From the NCBI GenBank assembly GCA_022825065.1, contig JAJDYR010000032.1, positions 62,001 to 126,000 of the forward strand: a stretch of DNA of 64,000 nt. The letters run 5' to 3'. Below are positions 16,618 through 24,632 of this stretch, in pieces. A program made the position numbers and the translations under genes. The stretch comes from a bacterium (GTDB taxonomy: Bacteria; UBA8248). Under the pieces are notes generated by a model. That model saw only the letters and a program-made list of their open reading frames with translations. It made no database searches and was not told where the DNA came from. Position 1 is the stretch's first letter, and every line of letters begins with the position of its first letter.

Positions 16618-16704
16618 GCGCGCATTGCAAACGCTTCCCGAAATGAACCGACCACCCGAGATGGAGATCGTTTCTTGATCTTCCTCCCATAGGAGACTTC
16701 CGAG

Positions 16705-17421
16705 ATGGAATTGATCGATCTGAGCATGGAAATCTACCGGGACATGCCGATTTACCCGGACCTGCCCGGCCCCTCCCTCACCGTCGATGAAGACTGGGAC
16801 ACCGTGGCAAGGCGCACGGGCTCGATCAACTATGGCGCCCCCATCGTGACGAACCACTGCGTCATCTTCATGAGCGACCACACGGGCACGCACATCGACT
16901 CCCCCTGGCACAACAACCCCGACGGCTTCACGACCGAGCGCATCCCGCTCGAATGGTGCATGTCGGACGGCGTCGTCCTCGATTTCACGGATAAAGAGTC
17001 GGGCTACGCCATCACGGCGGCGGATGTGGAAGGCGCGCTCCAGAAGATCGACTATTCTCTTAAACCGCTCGACATCGTCCTCATCCGCACCGACGCGAGC
17101 GTGGACTGGCAAACCAACCCCGACTACACGATGAACCAGCCCGGCATGAGCGCCGAGGCGACCCACTACCTCATCGACAACGGCATCCGCGTGATGGGGA
17201 TCGACGCGAGCGGCTGGGACGTTCCGATCTGGAAGATGCACGAGACGCGCAGCTACTGGGAGGCCCACCGGGTCATGCTGGAGAAGGACTACTGCCACAT
17301 CGAGAACATGATCAACCTGAACCTGATACCCAAGTCCCACGGGTTCAAGCTCTCGGTGCTGCCCATCAAGTTCCGCGGCATGTCGGGCTCCCCCATTCGC
17401 GCGGTGGCGATCATCGATTAG
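16705..17421 (+). CDS. cyclase-family metal hydrolase (kynurenine formamidase/isatin hydrolase-like)
   Basis: 238 residues, ATG at 16705 behind AGGAG. The motif HTGTHIDSPWH (about residue 59) is the family H-x-G-T-H-x-D-x-P-x-H metal site of PF04199. Members hydrolyse N-formylkynurenine, isatin or other cyclic and acyclic amides and use Mn or Zn. Here the gene starts an operon with the FdrA-like and DUF1116 genes (21 bases to the next start), so it probably acts on a carbamoyl or cyclic amide intermediate in the same pathway rather than on tryptophan catabolites. No kynurenine-pathway gene is present. Substrate is inference. Confidence 0.85.
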   Translation: MELIDLSMEIYRDMPIYPDLPGPSLTVDEDWDTVARRTGSINYGAPIVTNHCVIFMSDHTGTHIDSPWHNNPDGFTTERIPLEWCMSDGVVLDFTDKESGYAITAADVEGALQKIDYSLKPLDIVLIRTDASVDWQTNPDYTMNQPGMSAEATHYLIDNGIRVMGIDASGWDVPIWKMHETRSYWEAHRVMLEKDYCHIENMINLNLIPKSHGFKLSVLPIKFRGMSGSPIRAVAIID

Positions 17422-17441
17422 CCCCCGGGGGAGCAAGTAAG

Positions 17442-19001
17442 ATGGCGCTGGCCGTCCGCGTCTTAAGCGGCGCGTACCACGATTCGGTGAAGCTCATGCG
17501 CATCAGCGCCGCCGCCTCGGAGAAGACTCACATCAGGCAAGCGGCGGCCTTGATGGGCACGCCGATGAACCTGGAGCAACTCGCAGCGAGCGGCCTGCTC
17601 TCACAAGAAGCGAAAGGCGCAGGCCCGAACGACCTCGTCCTCGTCGTCGAGGCGACCGCTCCGGAGACGGCGCAGGAAGAGCTCGCCGCCATGGAAGCGG
17701 CGCTCACCGCCCCCCGCACGGGCGGCGGTGGAGCGGGCGCGCTCGCGAACCTCACAGCGCCCACTTTGGACGCCGCCCTCGGCGCAGACCCCCTCATCAA
17801 CCTCGCCCTTTTCTCGGTTCCCGGCCCGAGCGTGCGCCGCGAGGCCGAACGCGCGCTCGATAAAGGCCTCCACTGCCTCATCTTCAGCGACAACGTATCG
17901 GTGGAAGACGAGGCGGCGCTCAAGCGAATGGGGCGCGAGCGGGGCTTGCTCGTCATGGGTCCCGACTGCGGCACGGCGCACATCGGCGGCGTGGGTTTAG
18001 GTTTTTGCAACGTCATGAGGGCCGGCGGAATCGGCATCGCCGGCGCCGCCGGAACGGGGATTCAGGAGGCCATGGCCGCCATCGACGCCTCGGGCGGCGG
18101 AATCTCCTGCGCCCTGGGAACAGGGGGGCGGGACGTCACCGACGCCGTCGGCGGCCTCGCCATGATCCAGGCGATCGAGACCTTGAGCGAGGATGCGGCG
18201 ACGGAGGTTCTCCTCGTACTCGGGAAACCGCCCGAGGCCGCCGCTTTCGGGAAGATAGTGGAAGCAACGGCCACTTGCGGAAAGCCCGCCGTCGTTCATT
18301 TCGTCGGGGACTGGAACCAGGACATCCTCGAACATCTCGGTCTTCACGTGGCGGACTCGCTGGCCGAAGCGGGGAGGCTCGCCGTCTCGCTGAGCGGCGG
18401 GCGCGCCGGCGCGGTGCCTCCTGATCTCGATTCCGAAGCGAGAGAGAGAATCGCCGGGTGGAGCCGCACGCGCGCAAGAGGCCGCCGGTTCCTGCGCGGC
18501 GTCTACACGGGCGGGACGCTGTGCGCCGAGGCGCAGGCCATCGTCGGTGATACGGTTACAGGTATCCACTCCAACGCGCCCCTCAATAAAATAAGCAGAC
18601 AAATGCCCGACCCCCGGAAATCGGAAGGCCACGCGGTCGTGGACCTGGGCGACGACCTCTTCACCCGGGGAAAACCCCACCCCATGATCGACCCCGCGCC
18701 CAGAAGCGAGCGCATCCTTCAGGAAGCGGGAGACCCAGAATCCGCGGTCGTGCTCTTCGACGTGGTGCTGGGTCTCGGCGCGCATGAAGACCCGGCGGGA
18801 GAGGCGGCGAAGGCGATAGAGCAGTCGCGCGCGTCTCACCCGGACGTTTTGTTCATCGGCGCCGTCACCGGAACCGAGGGCGACCCGCAGGGATTGAACA
18901 CCCAGCGCGCCAGACTGGCCGAGGCCGGTGTTCTCGTGGCGGATACGCACGCCGAGGCGTGTCTCGCCGCGGCCGCCGCACTCGAGGGGCTGGGCGGATG
19001 A
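17442..19001 (+). CDS. fdrA: FdrA/AllF-like acyl-CoA-synthetase-fold subunit
   Basis: 519 residues. The N-terminus YHDSVKLMRIS...LMGTPMN (residues 12-47) is the FdrA signature. Rossmann-like succinyl-CoA-synthetase-alpha-type segments follow: SVPGPSVRREAERAL (about 125), VMGPDCGTAHI (about 170) and IGIAGAAGTGIQEA (about 190). In E. coli FdrA (AllF) works with YlbE (AllG) and YlbF (AllH) as oxamate transcarbamylase, yielding carbamoyl phosphate in allantoin breakdown. Here the partner DUF1116 gene overlaps by 4 bases, and a carbamate kinase is 9 kb upstream, but no AllH (DUF2877) gene is seen in the window. Cytosolic. Confidence 0.88.
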   Translation: MALAVRVLSGAYHDSVKLMRISAAASEKTHIRQAAALMGTPMNLEQLAASGLLSQEAKGAGPNDLVLVVEATAPETAQEELAAMEAALTAPRTGGGGAGALANLTAPTLDAALGADPLINLALFSVPGPSVRREAERALDKGLHCLIFSDNVSVEDEAALKRMGRERGLLVMGPDCGTAHIGGVGLGFCNVMRAGGIGIAGAAGTGIQEAMAAIDASGGGISCALGTGGRDVTDAVGGLAMIQAIETLSEDAATEVLLVLGKPPEAAAFGKIVEATATCGKPAVVHFVGDWNQDILEHLGLHVADSLAEAGRLAVSLSGGRAGAVPPDLDSEARERIAGWSRTRARGRRFLRGVYTGGTLCAEAQAIVGDTVTGIHSNAPLNKISRQMPDPRKSEGHAVVDLGDDLFTRGKPHPMIDPAPRSERILQEAGDPESAVVLFDVVLGLGAHEDPAGEAAKAIEQSRASHPDVLFIGAVTGTEGDPQGLNTQRARLAEAGVLVADTHAEACLAAAAALEGLGG

Positions 19002-20416
19002 GCGCGAAAAATTTGCTTAATGGCGTCCGCGTCGCAAACGTCGGCGTGGAGCTGTTCGCGGAGAGTCTGGCCGCGCAGAACGCCCCCGTGGTGCAGGTGG
19101 ACTGGCGTCCCCCCGCCGGAGGAGACCCCGACATGATCGAACGACTCGACCGACTGGCCGGTTGCGATGCGGCCAACGACATCGCCATCGAGCGCCTTCA
19201 GGCGGCCAAGCCCGTATGGGTGGATATCGGCGTCGCCATAGAAGATATCCCCGGCATGGGCGAGCGCACCCTCCTGCACGCGGGCCCTCCCATCGCGTGG
19301 GATAGAATGTCCGGCCCCCTCAAGGGCGCGATGATCGGCGCGGCGCTTCTCGAAGGCTGGGCGCAGACGGCGGACGCGGCGGAAAAACTCTGCGCAAGCG
19401 GAGAAATCGCCTTCGAGCCATGCCACCACCACTCGGCGGTGGGGCCGATGGCGGGCGTGGTGTCGCCCTCGATGCCGGTGAGCATCATCGAAAACCGGGC
19501 GCCCGAGGAACTCGGCGGCGGTGGGAGGGCCTATTGCACGCTGAACGAAGGCCTCGGCAAGGTGCTGCGCTACGGCGCGTATTCAGAAGACGTGCTGTCG
19601 CGCCTCAGATGGATGGCGGACGAACTGGCCCCCGCCCTGCGCGCGGCGCTTCGCGCCATGCCGGATGGCTTGGACATCAAGAACGTCATCGCGCGCGCCC
19701 TGCAGATGGGCGATGAGGCGCACAACCGGAACGTCGCCGCCACCTCGACGGTCGCCCGCACTATCATGCCCTGGCTCGCGGAGGCGGTGAGCGATCCTAA
19801 GGTGATCTCCCGCGTGGCGGAATTCCTCGCGGGCAACGATCACTTCTTCCTGAACCTCGCGATGCCGGCCGCCAAGGCGAGCCTCGACGCCATGGCGGGG
19901 GTCGAGGGCTGCTCCCTGGTCTACGCCATGTCGCGCAACGGCACGGATTTCGGCATCAGGGTCGCCGGCCTGGGCGAAGCGTGGTTCACCGCGCCCGCGA
20001 AAAATCCCGTCGGCCTGTTCTTCCCCGGCTACTCGCAGGAGGACGCCAATCCCGACATCGGCGACTCGGCCATTATGGAAACGCTCGGCGTCGGCGGCTT
20101 CGCGATGGCAGCGGCGCCCGCCATCGTCGAGTTCGTGGGCGGCTCGACGGCGGAGGCCTTTCAGGCGACGAACGAGATGTACGGCATCACCTGGGCGCGG
20201 AGCCGCGACTACACCCTCCCCGCCCTCGATTTTGCAGGGGTGCCGACCGGGGTCGACGTGCGCAAGGTGATCGAGACGGGCATCTATCCCGTCATCAACA
20301 CCGGAATCGCCCACCGGGAGCCGGGCGTAGGGCAGATAGGCGCAGGCGTCCTGCGCGCGCCCGAAGCGCCGTTCCGGAAAGCCTTCGAAGCCCTCGTCGA
20401 GAAGACGGGCGGGTAG
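18998..20416 (+). CDS. ylbE: DUF1116 protein (YlbE/AllG-like)
   Basis: 472 residues. The ATG at 18998 overlaps the FdrA stop (ATGA), so I prefer it over the upstream in-frame start at 18959. Family hallmarks: RVANVGVELFAESLAAQNAPVVQVDWRPP at the N-terminus, CHHHSAVGPMAGVVSPSMPV at about 145, GNDHFFLNLAMPAAKA at about 280, and GIYPVINTGIAHREPGVGQIGAG near the C-terminus. In E. coli the homologue is a subunit of the oxamate transcarbamylase. Conserved His and Asn residues suggest catalysis, but the exact reaction here is unproven; the physical coupling to FdrA supports a two-subunit carbamoyltransferase. Confidence 0.88.
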   Translation: MSAKNLLNGVRVANVGVELFAESLAAQNAPVVQVDWRPPAGGDPDMIERLDRLAGCDAANDIAIERLQAAKPVWVDIGVAIEDIPGMGERTLLHAGPPIAWDRMSGPLKGAMIGAALLEGWAQTADAAEKLCASGEIAFEPCHHHSAVGPMAGVVSPSMPVSIIENRAPEELGGGGRAYCTLNEGLGKVLRYGAYSEDVLSRLRWMADELAPALRAALRAMPDGLDIKNVIARALQMGDEAHNRNVAATSTVARTIMPWLAEAVSDPKVISRVAEFLAGNDHFFLNLAMPAAKASLDAMAGVEGCSLVYAMSRNGTDFGIRVAGLGEAWFTAPAKNPVGLFFPGYSQEDANPDIGDSAIMETLGVGGFAMAAAPAIVEFVGGSTAEAFQATNEMYGITWARSRDYTLPALDFAGVPTGVDVRKVIETGIYPVINTGIAHREPGVGQIGAGVLRAPEAPFRKAFEALVEKTGG

Positions 20417-20609
20417 CGCGAGGGCTTGCCGAGCAAGGCCATCTGCTCCCCTGCAGGGACAGGTCGCGGCCTGTCCTTACGCATTCGGTGATTGCGTGAT
20501 TCGTTTGTCATTCCGGCATGCGCCGGAATGACGACGATTAACGACAAAGCCTGATCGAAAAGACAGGAATTGCGGTGTCATTCCGGCAATCAATGCCGAC
20601 TGAGGAGGA

Positions 20610-20822
20610 GCTGTTGAAAAAGCCTTTGTCAAAGGAGCAACCCCCCCTACCCCCCCTTGTCAGGGGGGCAAGAAAAAACAAAAGCCCCTCAGCCGGCGGC
20701 GGGCGAACCGGTACTTGGCGTGGCCTTTTTTACCCCCCTGACAAGGGGGGGTAGGGGGGGTTGCCTTTATGGGGTTTCCCTTTCAAGGGGTTGCCATTCC
20801 CCTCTCAGGGACTTTTTCAACG
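20610..20822. repeat. R2 ends enclosing an R1 doublet
   Basis: GCTGTTGAAAAAGCC at the left and GGGACTTTTTCAAC at the right, with the R1 doublet at 20638-20764 between them. Confidence 0.6.
20638..20764. repeat. R1 inverted doublet
   Basis: AACCCCCCCTACCCCCCCTTG and its inverted copy enclose a short GC-rich centre. Confidence 0.7.
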
Positions 20823-20847
20823 ACTCCTTCATCACTCGCGTCCCACC

Positions 20848-21723
20848 TCAAGCCGCCTGCCAGATGATCACCACCATCCCGATGAACAGCAATACCGCGC
20901 CCACCGTTTTCTGCCAGGTAATTTCTTCCTCCCCCTTGAGCCATATCCGCGCGAGCAGCAGGGAGAACAGCGGCGCCGTATACACGATGGGGGCGATGAT
21001 CGAGACGTCCCCGTAGCGGTACGACGTGAAATGGCAGAAAAAAGAGAGCGTGAGAATCGAGCCCGCCAGCGCGAACCCCATGACGCCCGCGCGGTTGAAG
21101 GAGAGCCGCTCGTTTTCGGGCAGGAAGGGATAGAACACGAACAGCACCGGGAGGGAAATCGCATAGGAAAGCGTAGCGCCCAGCAGCGGTTCGGGCATGA
21201 TGGCGAGCACGTGTTTCCTGATGGATGCGGCGAAGGCGAACGAGACGGCGTGCGCCATCGGCATGAGGATGAAAATCCGCCGCCAGGGTTTCTCGCCTTC
21301 TCTCTTGAGCGCAAGCAGGACGCATCCCGCGACGACGAAGAACGTCGCCGCGAGGACCACGGCGCCCGGCCGCTCGCCGAGCCAGGCCATCGCCACGAGG
21401 GTGGAGAAAAAAGGCGTCACCGTGATGAGCGGCATGGCGCGGCCCACCCCGATATAGCCGATGCTCAGGAACATGAGCGCCTGCGCCAATCCGGGCGCGA
21501 GCGCGCCGCCCGCCAGAAACCACAGGGCGACCGGCAGCGTGAGCTCCCTCCACGAGGAGAGAAAGGCCGAGAGCGCGACGAGAACCACCGTGCCGATGCT
21601 GAGCGTGATCAGGCTGCCCGTGAAGGCGCTCGTGTGGCGCATGTTCCGCCGCGCCATGACGCTGAAGACGGCGAACAGGATCGACGAGGCGAGCGCAAAG
21701 AACGAGGCCAGCAAGGGGTTCAA
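20848..21723 (-). CDS. EamA-family (DMT) transporter
   Basis: 291 residues with about ten hydrophobic segments in two homologous EamA halves (PF00892). The chosen start is the TTG at 21723, which has GGAG six bases upstream and leads directly into the first membrane segment; the open frame extends further left without a ribosome site. Inner-membrane drug/metabolite exporter or importer, substrate unknown. The same length (291) recurs in the EamA genes at 41549-42424 and 62595-63470, although the sequences differ. Confidence 0.88.
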   Translation of the reverse strand: MNPLLASFFALASSILFAVFSVMARRNMRHTSAFTGSLITLSIGTVVLVALSAFLSSWRELTLPVALWFLAGGALAPGLAQALMFLSIGYIGVGRAMPLITVTPFFSTLVAMAWLGERPGAVVLAATFFVVAGCVLLALKREGEKPWRRIFILMPMAHAVSFAFAASIRKHVLAIMPEPLLGATLSYAISLPVLFVFYPFLPENERLSFNRAGVMGFALAGSILTLSFFCHFTSYRYGDVSIIAPIVYTAPLFSLLLARIWLKGEEEITWQKTVGAVLLFIGMVVIIWQAA

Positions 21724-21836
21724 GGAATTCTCCAGAGTCAGGCTTGCTGACTTACATGGTACACGCCGCTCACGCGCTCGCCCGGGCAAAGATCGCCGCG
21801 CCGCAAAACGGCGCTATCCATCCGGCCGCCAAAGCC

Positions 21837-22349
21837 TCAACAGCCCGTATTCTTGCACCTCACGCACTCGACGATCCGGTCCGGCTCGCTCGGCCTGGAG
21901 GAGTTTCTGACATCGTAGCCCTCCATCTTCCCGTCACCGAACAGGCCGATGAGCATTCGCCCGTCTTCGAGAACGATGTAATCCCCAATCAAAACTCTTC
22001 CGGCTGCTTCATCCCGGGCGGCGCGCCGGTAAATCTTGCGGGTCTTGATCCTGTGGTTGCACGAAGAGGCGTACCGGAGTCCATTCTTCAGCGTGTGAAC
22101 TTTCCCGTCCGCGATTTCCGTGTGCGTCGCGCGTTCGCCCCCGGAAGCCCAGCCGTCCATGAAGGTCACTCTCGTGATCCCGTCTTCACCCACCGCGAAG
22201 GATATTTTCAGATACCGGATCTCCCCGCAAATCCACTCGCCGGCCATCGCCAGGTTGCACTCGCTTACAGGCCCGGCGGCGGACGCGCCCCCTGCGGGCA
22301 CTATGAGAACGATCGAGAGTAGTAGCGCTTTCAGGGCGGAAGAGAACAT
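21837..22349 (-). CDS. secreted Cys-containing protein of unknown function
   Basis: 170 residues from the ATG at 22349 (GGGAGG upstream); the longer frame includes no better start. A signal peptide ends at about residue 24 (GASA/AGP). The mature protein has Cys in ECNLAM, EWICGEI, SSCNHR and a C-terminal ECVRCKNTGC cluster, which suggests disulfides or metal binding. The middle is beta-rich. No family recognised. It stands alone on the minus strand, convergent with nothing close. Confidence 0.7.
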   Translation of the reverse strand: MFSSALKALLLSIVLIVPAGGASAAGPVSECNLAMAGEWICGEIRYLKISFAVGEDGITRVTFMDGWASGGERATHTEIADGKVHTLKNGLRYASSCNHRIKTRKIYRRAARDEAAGRVLIGDYIVLEDGRMLIGLFGDGKMEGYDVRNSSRPSEPDRIVECVRCKNTGC

Positions 22350-22503
22350 GGGCGCCTCCCGTGCAATCTTTGGTTCCGGGATTCTACACCACACAAGCGA
22401 AAAGCGCCGCCCGCATGGGGGAAGCAAAGGGGCGTCCCCTTCGACAGGCTCAGGGCAGGCTCTCGATACAGCGGGAAGCCAGGATCATTTAGCAGACGGA
22501 AAT

Positions 22504-22532
22504 TTGACGGCAGCAACAAGTCTCGATAGGAT
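22504..22532 (+). promoter_or_regulatory. candidate promoter of the toxin-antitoxin pair
   Basis: TTGACG (22504-22509), 17 bases, TAGGAT (22527-22532), about 44 bases before the antitoxin start. Confidence 0.45.
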
Positions 22533-22534
22533 AG

Positions 22535-22562
22535 ATGTGTATGCGCTTATGTGTATATGCGC
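22535..22562 (+). promoter_or_regulatory. candidate operator, two direct repeats
   Basis: ATGTGTATGCGC (22535-22546) and ATGTGTATATGCGC (22549-22562) lie between the promoter and the ribosome site AGGAGG. Such repeats fit autoregulation by a ribbon-helix-helix antitoxin. Confidence 0.4.
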
Positions 22563-22575
22563 AGGAGGCTGGCCC

Positions 22576-22812
22576 ATGACCCGATGGAACCTTTCCATCC
22601 CCGAAGAAACTGATCGCGCAGTCCGCACCTTTCTTGCGCGGAACGGCGGCAAGAAAGGAGACCTCTCGCGATTCGTGGATGAAGCCGTGCGACGCCGCGT
22701 ATTGGAACTCACCGTCAGCCGGGTCAAGGAGCGCAACGCCCGGTACGACCAGCAAGACCTCCTCGATCTGATCGACGAGGAAGTGGACGCCGCGCGTGCG
22801 GGTCGTTCTTGA
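22576..22812 (+). CDS. ribbon-helix-helix antitoxin
   Basis: 78 residues from the ATG at 22576 (AGGAGG eight bases upstream); the longer open frame to the left is unsupported. The N-terminus RWNLSIPEETDRAVRTFLARNGGKKGDLSRFVDEAVRRRV fits the RHH fold: a short strand, then two helices with the KGDLSRFVDEAV pattern. The acidic C-terminus (DLIDEEVDAA) would wrap the toxin. The stop overlaps the PIN toxin start by 17 bases. Expected to repress its own promoter, helped by the toxin. Confidence 0.85.
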   Translation: MTRWNLSIPEETDRAVRTFLARNGGKKGDLSRFVDEAVRRRVLELTVSRVKERNARYDQQDLLDLIDEEVDAARAGRS

Positions 22813-23212
22813 CACCAATGTCCTGATCAGCGCCCTCATCACCACCGGCACCCCACCGGGCGGGTTGTATCGGGCATGGTTGCGCGGCGATATCGAACTC
22901 GTGACATCTGCCGCGCAAATCGCCGAGATAGCCGATGTAATTTCCCGTCCCCGCCTACAAAAAATTTTGGACGCCGACGAAGCGATTGCCATCGTCGAGA
23001 ACATCGGCAGCCGCGCCACCATCCTCGATAATCCGCCAGCAGTGAACCTATCTCCCGATCCAAGAGACAACCCGATTCTGGCCGCGGCAATCGCAGGTCA
23101 TGCCGACCTGATCGTTTCAGGCGACAAGAAGCACATGCTCGCCCTCGCAGAGGTCGAAGGCGTACCTATCGTGACAGCCCGCGAAGCTCTTCAACGTATA
23201 GGCGACACGTGA
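22796..23212 (+). CDS. PIN-domain toxin (VapC-like)
   Basis: 138 residues, GTG start inside the antitoxin gene. PIN motifs: VVLDTNVLISAL (Asp6), an acidic middle region, and DPRDNPILAAAIAGHADLIVSGDKKHM with the conserved acidic residues. This matches the PIN_3 branch of putative toxin-antitoxin component PIN proteins. Expected Mg-dependent RNase acting on RNA in the cytosol when not bound by the antitoxin upstream. Confidence 0.9.
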   Translation: MRVVLDTNVLISALITTGTPPGGLYRAWLRGDIELVTSAAQIAEIADVISRPRLQKILDADEAIAIVENIGSRATILDNPPAVNLSPDPRDNPILAAAIAGHADLIVSGDKKHMLALAEVEGVPIVTAREALQRIGDT

Positions 23213-23272
23213 AGCTGAAAAGACCCATCAAGACAGCGGATTAACGCTCGGCGTCCCCGCCTCTCGCTCCCT

Positions 23273-24493
23273 CTAGAAATACACCTCGCCGGGTCTCACG
23301 GGCGGCGTCCACTCGCACTCGCCGAAGGGGCCGTCGCCGTTTTCCTTGACGTAGGCGACGCGGTTCTCGTTCACGCTCTCGCCTATCAGGGCGCGGTGCA
23401 GCCAGTCGAGAATGTACTGGTGGTTGTCGACGCCGCCCAGGTTCGAGAGGCTCACGAGGGGGTGGAACTGGTTCTCGAACACCCACATCTCCTTCTTGCA
23501 GGTCAGATCCTCATACACCTCGATGGCGTCCTCGAGCGGGCAGAGCGGGTCGAACTCGCCCGTCACGAGCAGCGTGGGGCACTCAATCTTGTCCATATAG
23601 CCCTTGACGGTCATGTTGCGCGCCATCTCGTCGAAGGCGTCCTCATCGTCCATGCCCGCCATGTACATGAACACCTGCTTGAAGCGCGGCGAGGACTGCG
23701 TGAAGATGGTGTTGTTCGGGTTGAAACACGCCACCGCGCTCGCGACCGCCGCCGCCCGGTGGTCGTAGCTCGCCAGACGGAGCGACCAGAAGCTCCCCAT
23801 GCTGATGCCGTAGATGCCGATCTTGGTGGGTTCGATCTCCTCGCGCCCGAGGAGGTAGTCCATCACCGCGGCGCCCGCGCGCTCGTAGTTGTCGCCCACG
23901 GCGCGGATCTTCTGGATGTTGGAGTTGCCCTGCCCCGGCCCGTCCATCGCGATGACGTGAAAACCCCTGTCCGCCGCCACGTTGTGCCGCGCGTGGGGGA
24001 AGACTTCCTTCGACTGATCCATGCCCGGCACGTAGATGATGCACGGCGCCTTTCTGCGGTCGGGCAGCAGGTGCAGGAGGCAGGAGATGGTCTTGCCATC
24101 GTCGAAGGGCACCTCGACGCGCTCGATGGGGTAGGAGGCCGTCTCGGAGCGCCTGTCGACCACTTCCTTGAGCTTGTTGCAGAGATAAATCTTCACCGGG
24201 TTGTCGTCGTAGAAAATCGGGTGCTGCGCCATGCGGTAGGCCTCGATGGCGTGGTCGTAGTGCTCCGTGGCCGTGGCGTCGAAGCCCTCTCGCTGGGCCT
24301 TCTTGCCGAGCGTCTCGTGAAATTCCGCGGACTCGCGCCAGACCTTGGGCAGCATCTGGTAGTTGTGCGCGCGCTTGCCCTGGGGGACTTCCAGGTAATC
24401 GCGCTCGAAGTTCTGGACGCGGCCCCTCATGTTCAGGGCCAGGTCGAGCATCCACTGCTGGTTGTCTCTTTCGGTGCGTAGTTTGCGAATCAT
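23273..24493 (-). CDS. alpha/beta hydrolase (DUF1100/pseudooxynicotine-hydrolase-like)
   Basis: 406 residues, ATG at 24493 with GGAGAGG upstream, preferred over the GTG at 24505. A helical N-terminal part (to about residue 125) precedes the alpha/beta hydrolase core. The nucleophile elbow GISMGS gives Ser231; later TGEFDPLCPLED provides the Asp and NQFHPL the His. The layout with an N-terminal cap matches 2,6-dihydroxypseudooxynicotine hydrolase and FrsA-like enzymes, which cleave C-C or ester bonds. Last gene of the minus-strand operon that includes CoA transferase and thioesterase, so it may process a carbonyl compound in the same route. Substrate unknown. Confidence 0.85.
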   Translation of the reverse strand: MIRKLRTERDNQQWMLDLALNMRGRVQNFERDYLEVPQGKRAHNYQMLPKVWRESAEFHETLGKKAQREGFDATATEHYDHAIEAYRMAQHPIFYDDNPVKIYLCNKLKEVVDRRSETASYPIERVEVPFDDGKTISCLLHLLPDRRKAPCIIYVPGMDQSKEVFPHARHNVAADRGFHVIAMDGPGQGNSNIQKIRAVGDNYERAGAAVMDYLLGREEIEPTKIGIYGISMGSFWSLRLASYDHRAAAVASAVACFNPNNTIFTQSSPRFKQVFMYMAGMDDEDAFDEMARNMTVKGYMDKIECPTLLVTGEFDPLCPLEDAIEVYEDLTCKKEMWVFENQFHPLVSLSNLGGVDNHQYILDWLHRALIGESVNENRVAYVKENGDGPFGECEWTPPVRPGEVYF

Positions 24494-24632
24494 TTTCCTC
24501 TCCACGTTTGATGTTTAATGAAAATGGCAAAAAGAAGTTTCGCCGGGAAATTTATCTGCCCTTGATTCGGGCGGAACGCCAGGCCCGCCGACATTCATCA
24601 GTCAATCCCACCCGACTTGAAAGTAAAATCCG

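Larger units (their letters stand above)
15869..16704. other. 836-base divergent promoter region with repeats
   Basis: Left part (15869-16010) is the leader of the importer operon: on the minus strand a TTGAAT-N16-CATACT promoter-like pair lies near 15964-15995, and AGTCTCC/GGAGACT (15909-15937) could form a leader stem. The centre is the R2/R3/R1 composite 16079-16553. The right part has a promoter-like pair for the plus-strand operon at 16589-16617. Confidence 0.5.
20417..20847. other. 431-base repeat spacer
   Basis: R4 palindrome at 20450-20480 (GGACAGGTCGCGGCCTGTCC), short CATTCCGGC inverted words at 20508-20535, then the R2/R1 composite 20610-20822. No gene seen. Confidence 0.6.

Noticed and set aside
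22438-22470. R3 fragment upstream of the toxin-antitoxin pair
   Set aside because: Only half a palindrome (GACAGGCTCAGGGCAGGCTC) is present; too short to list as an element or regulatory site.
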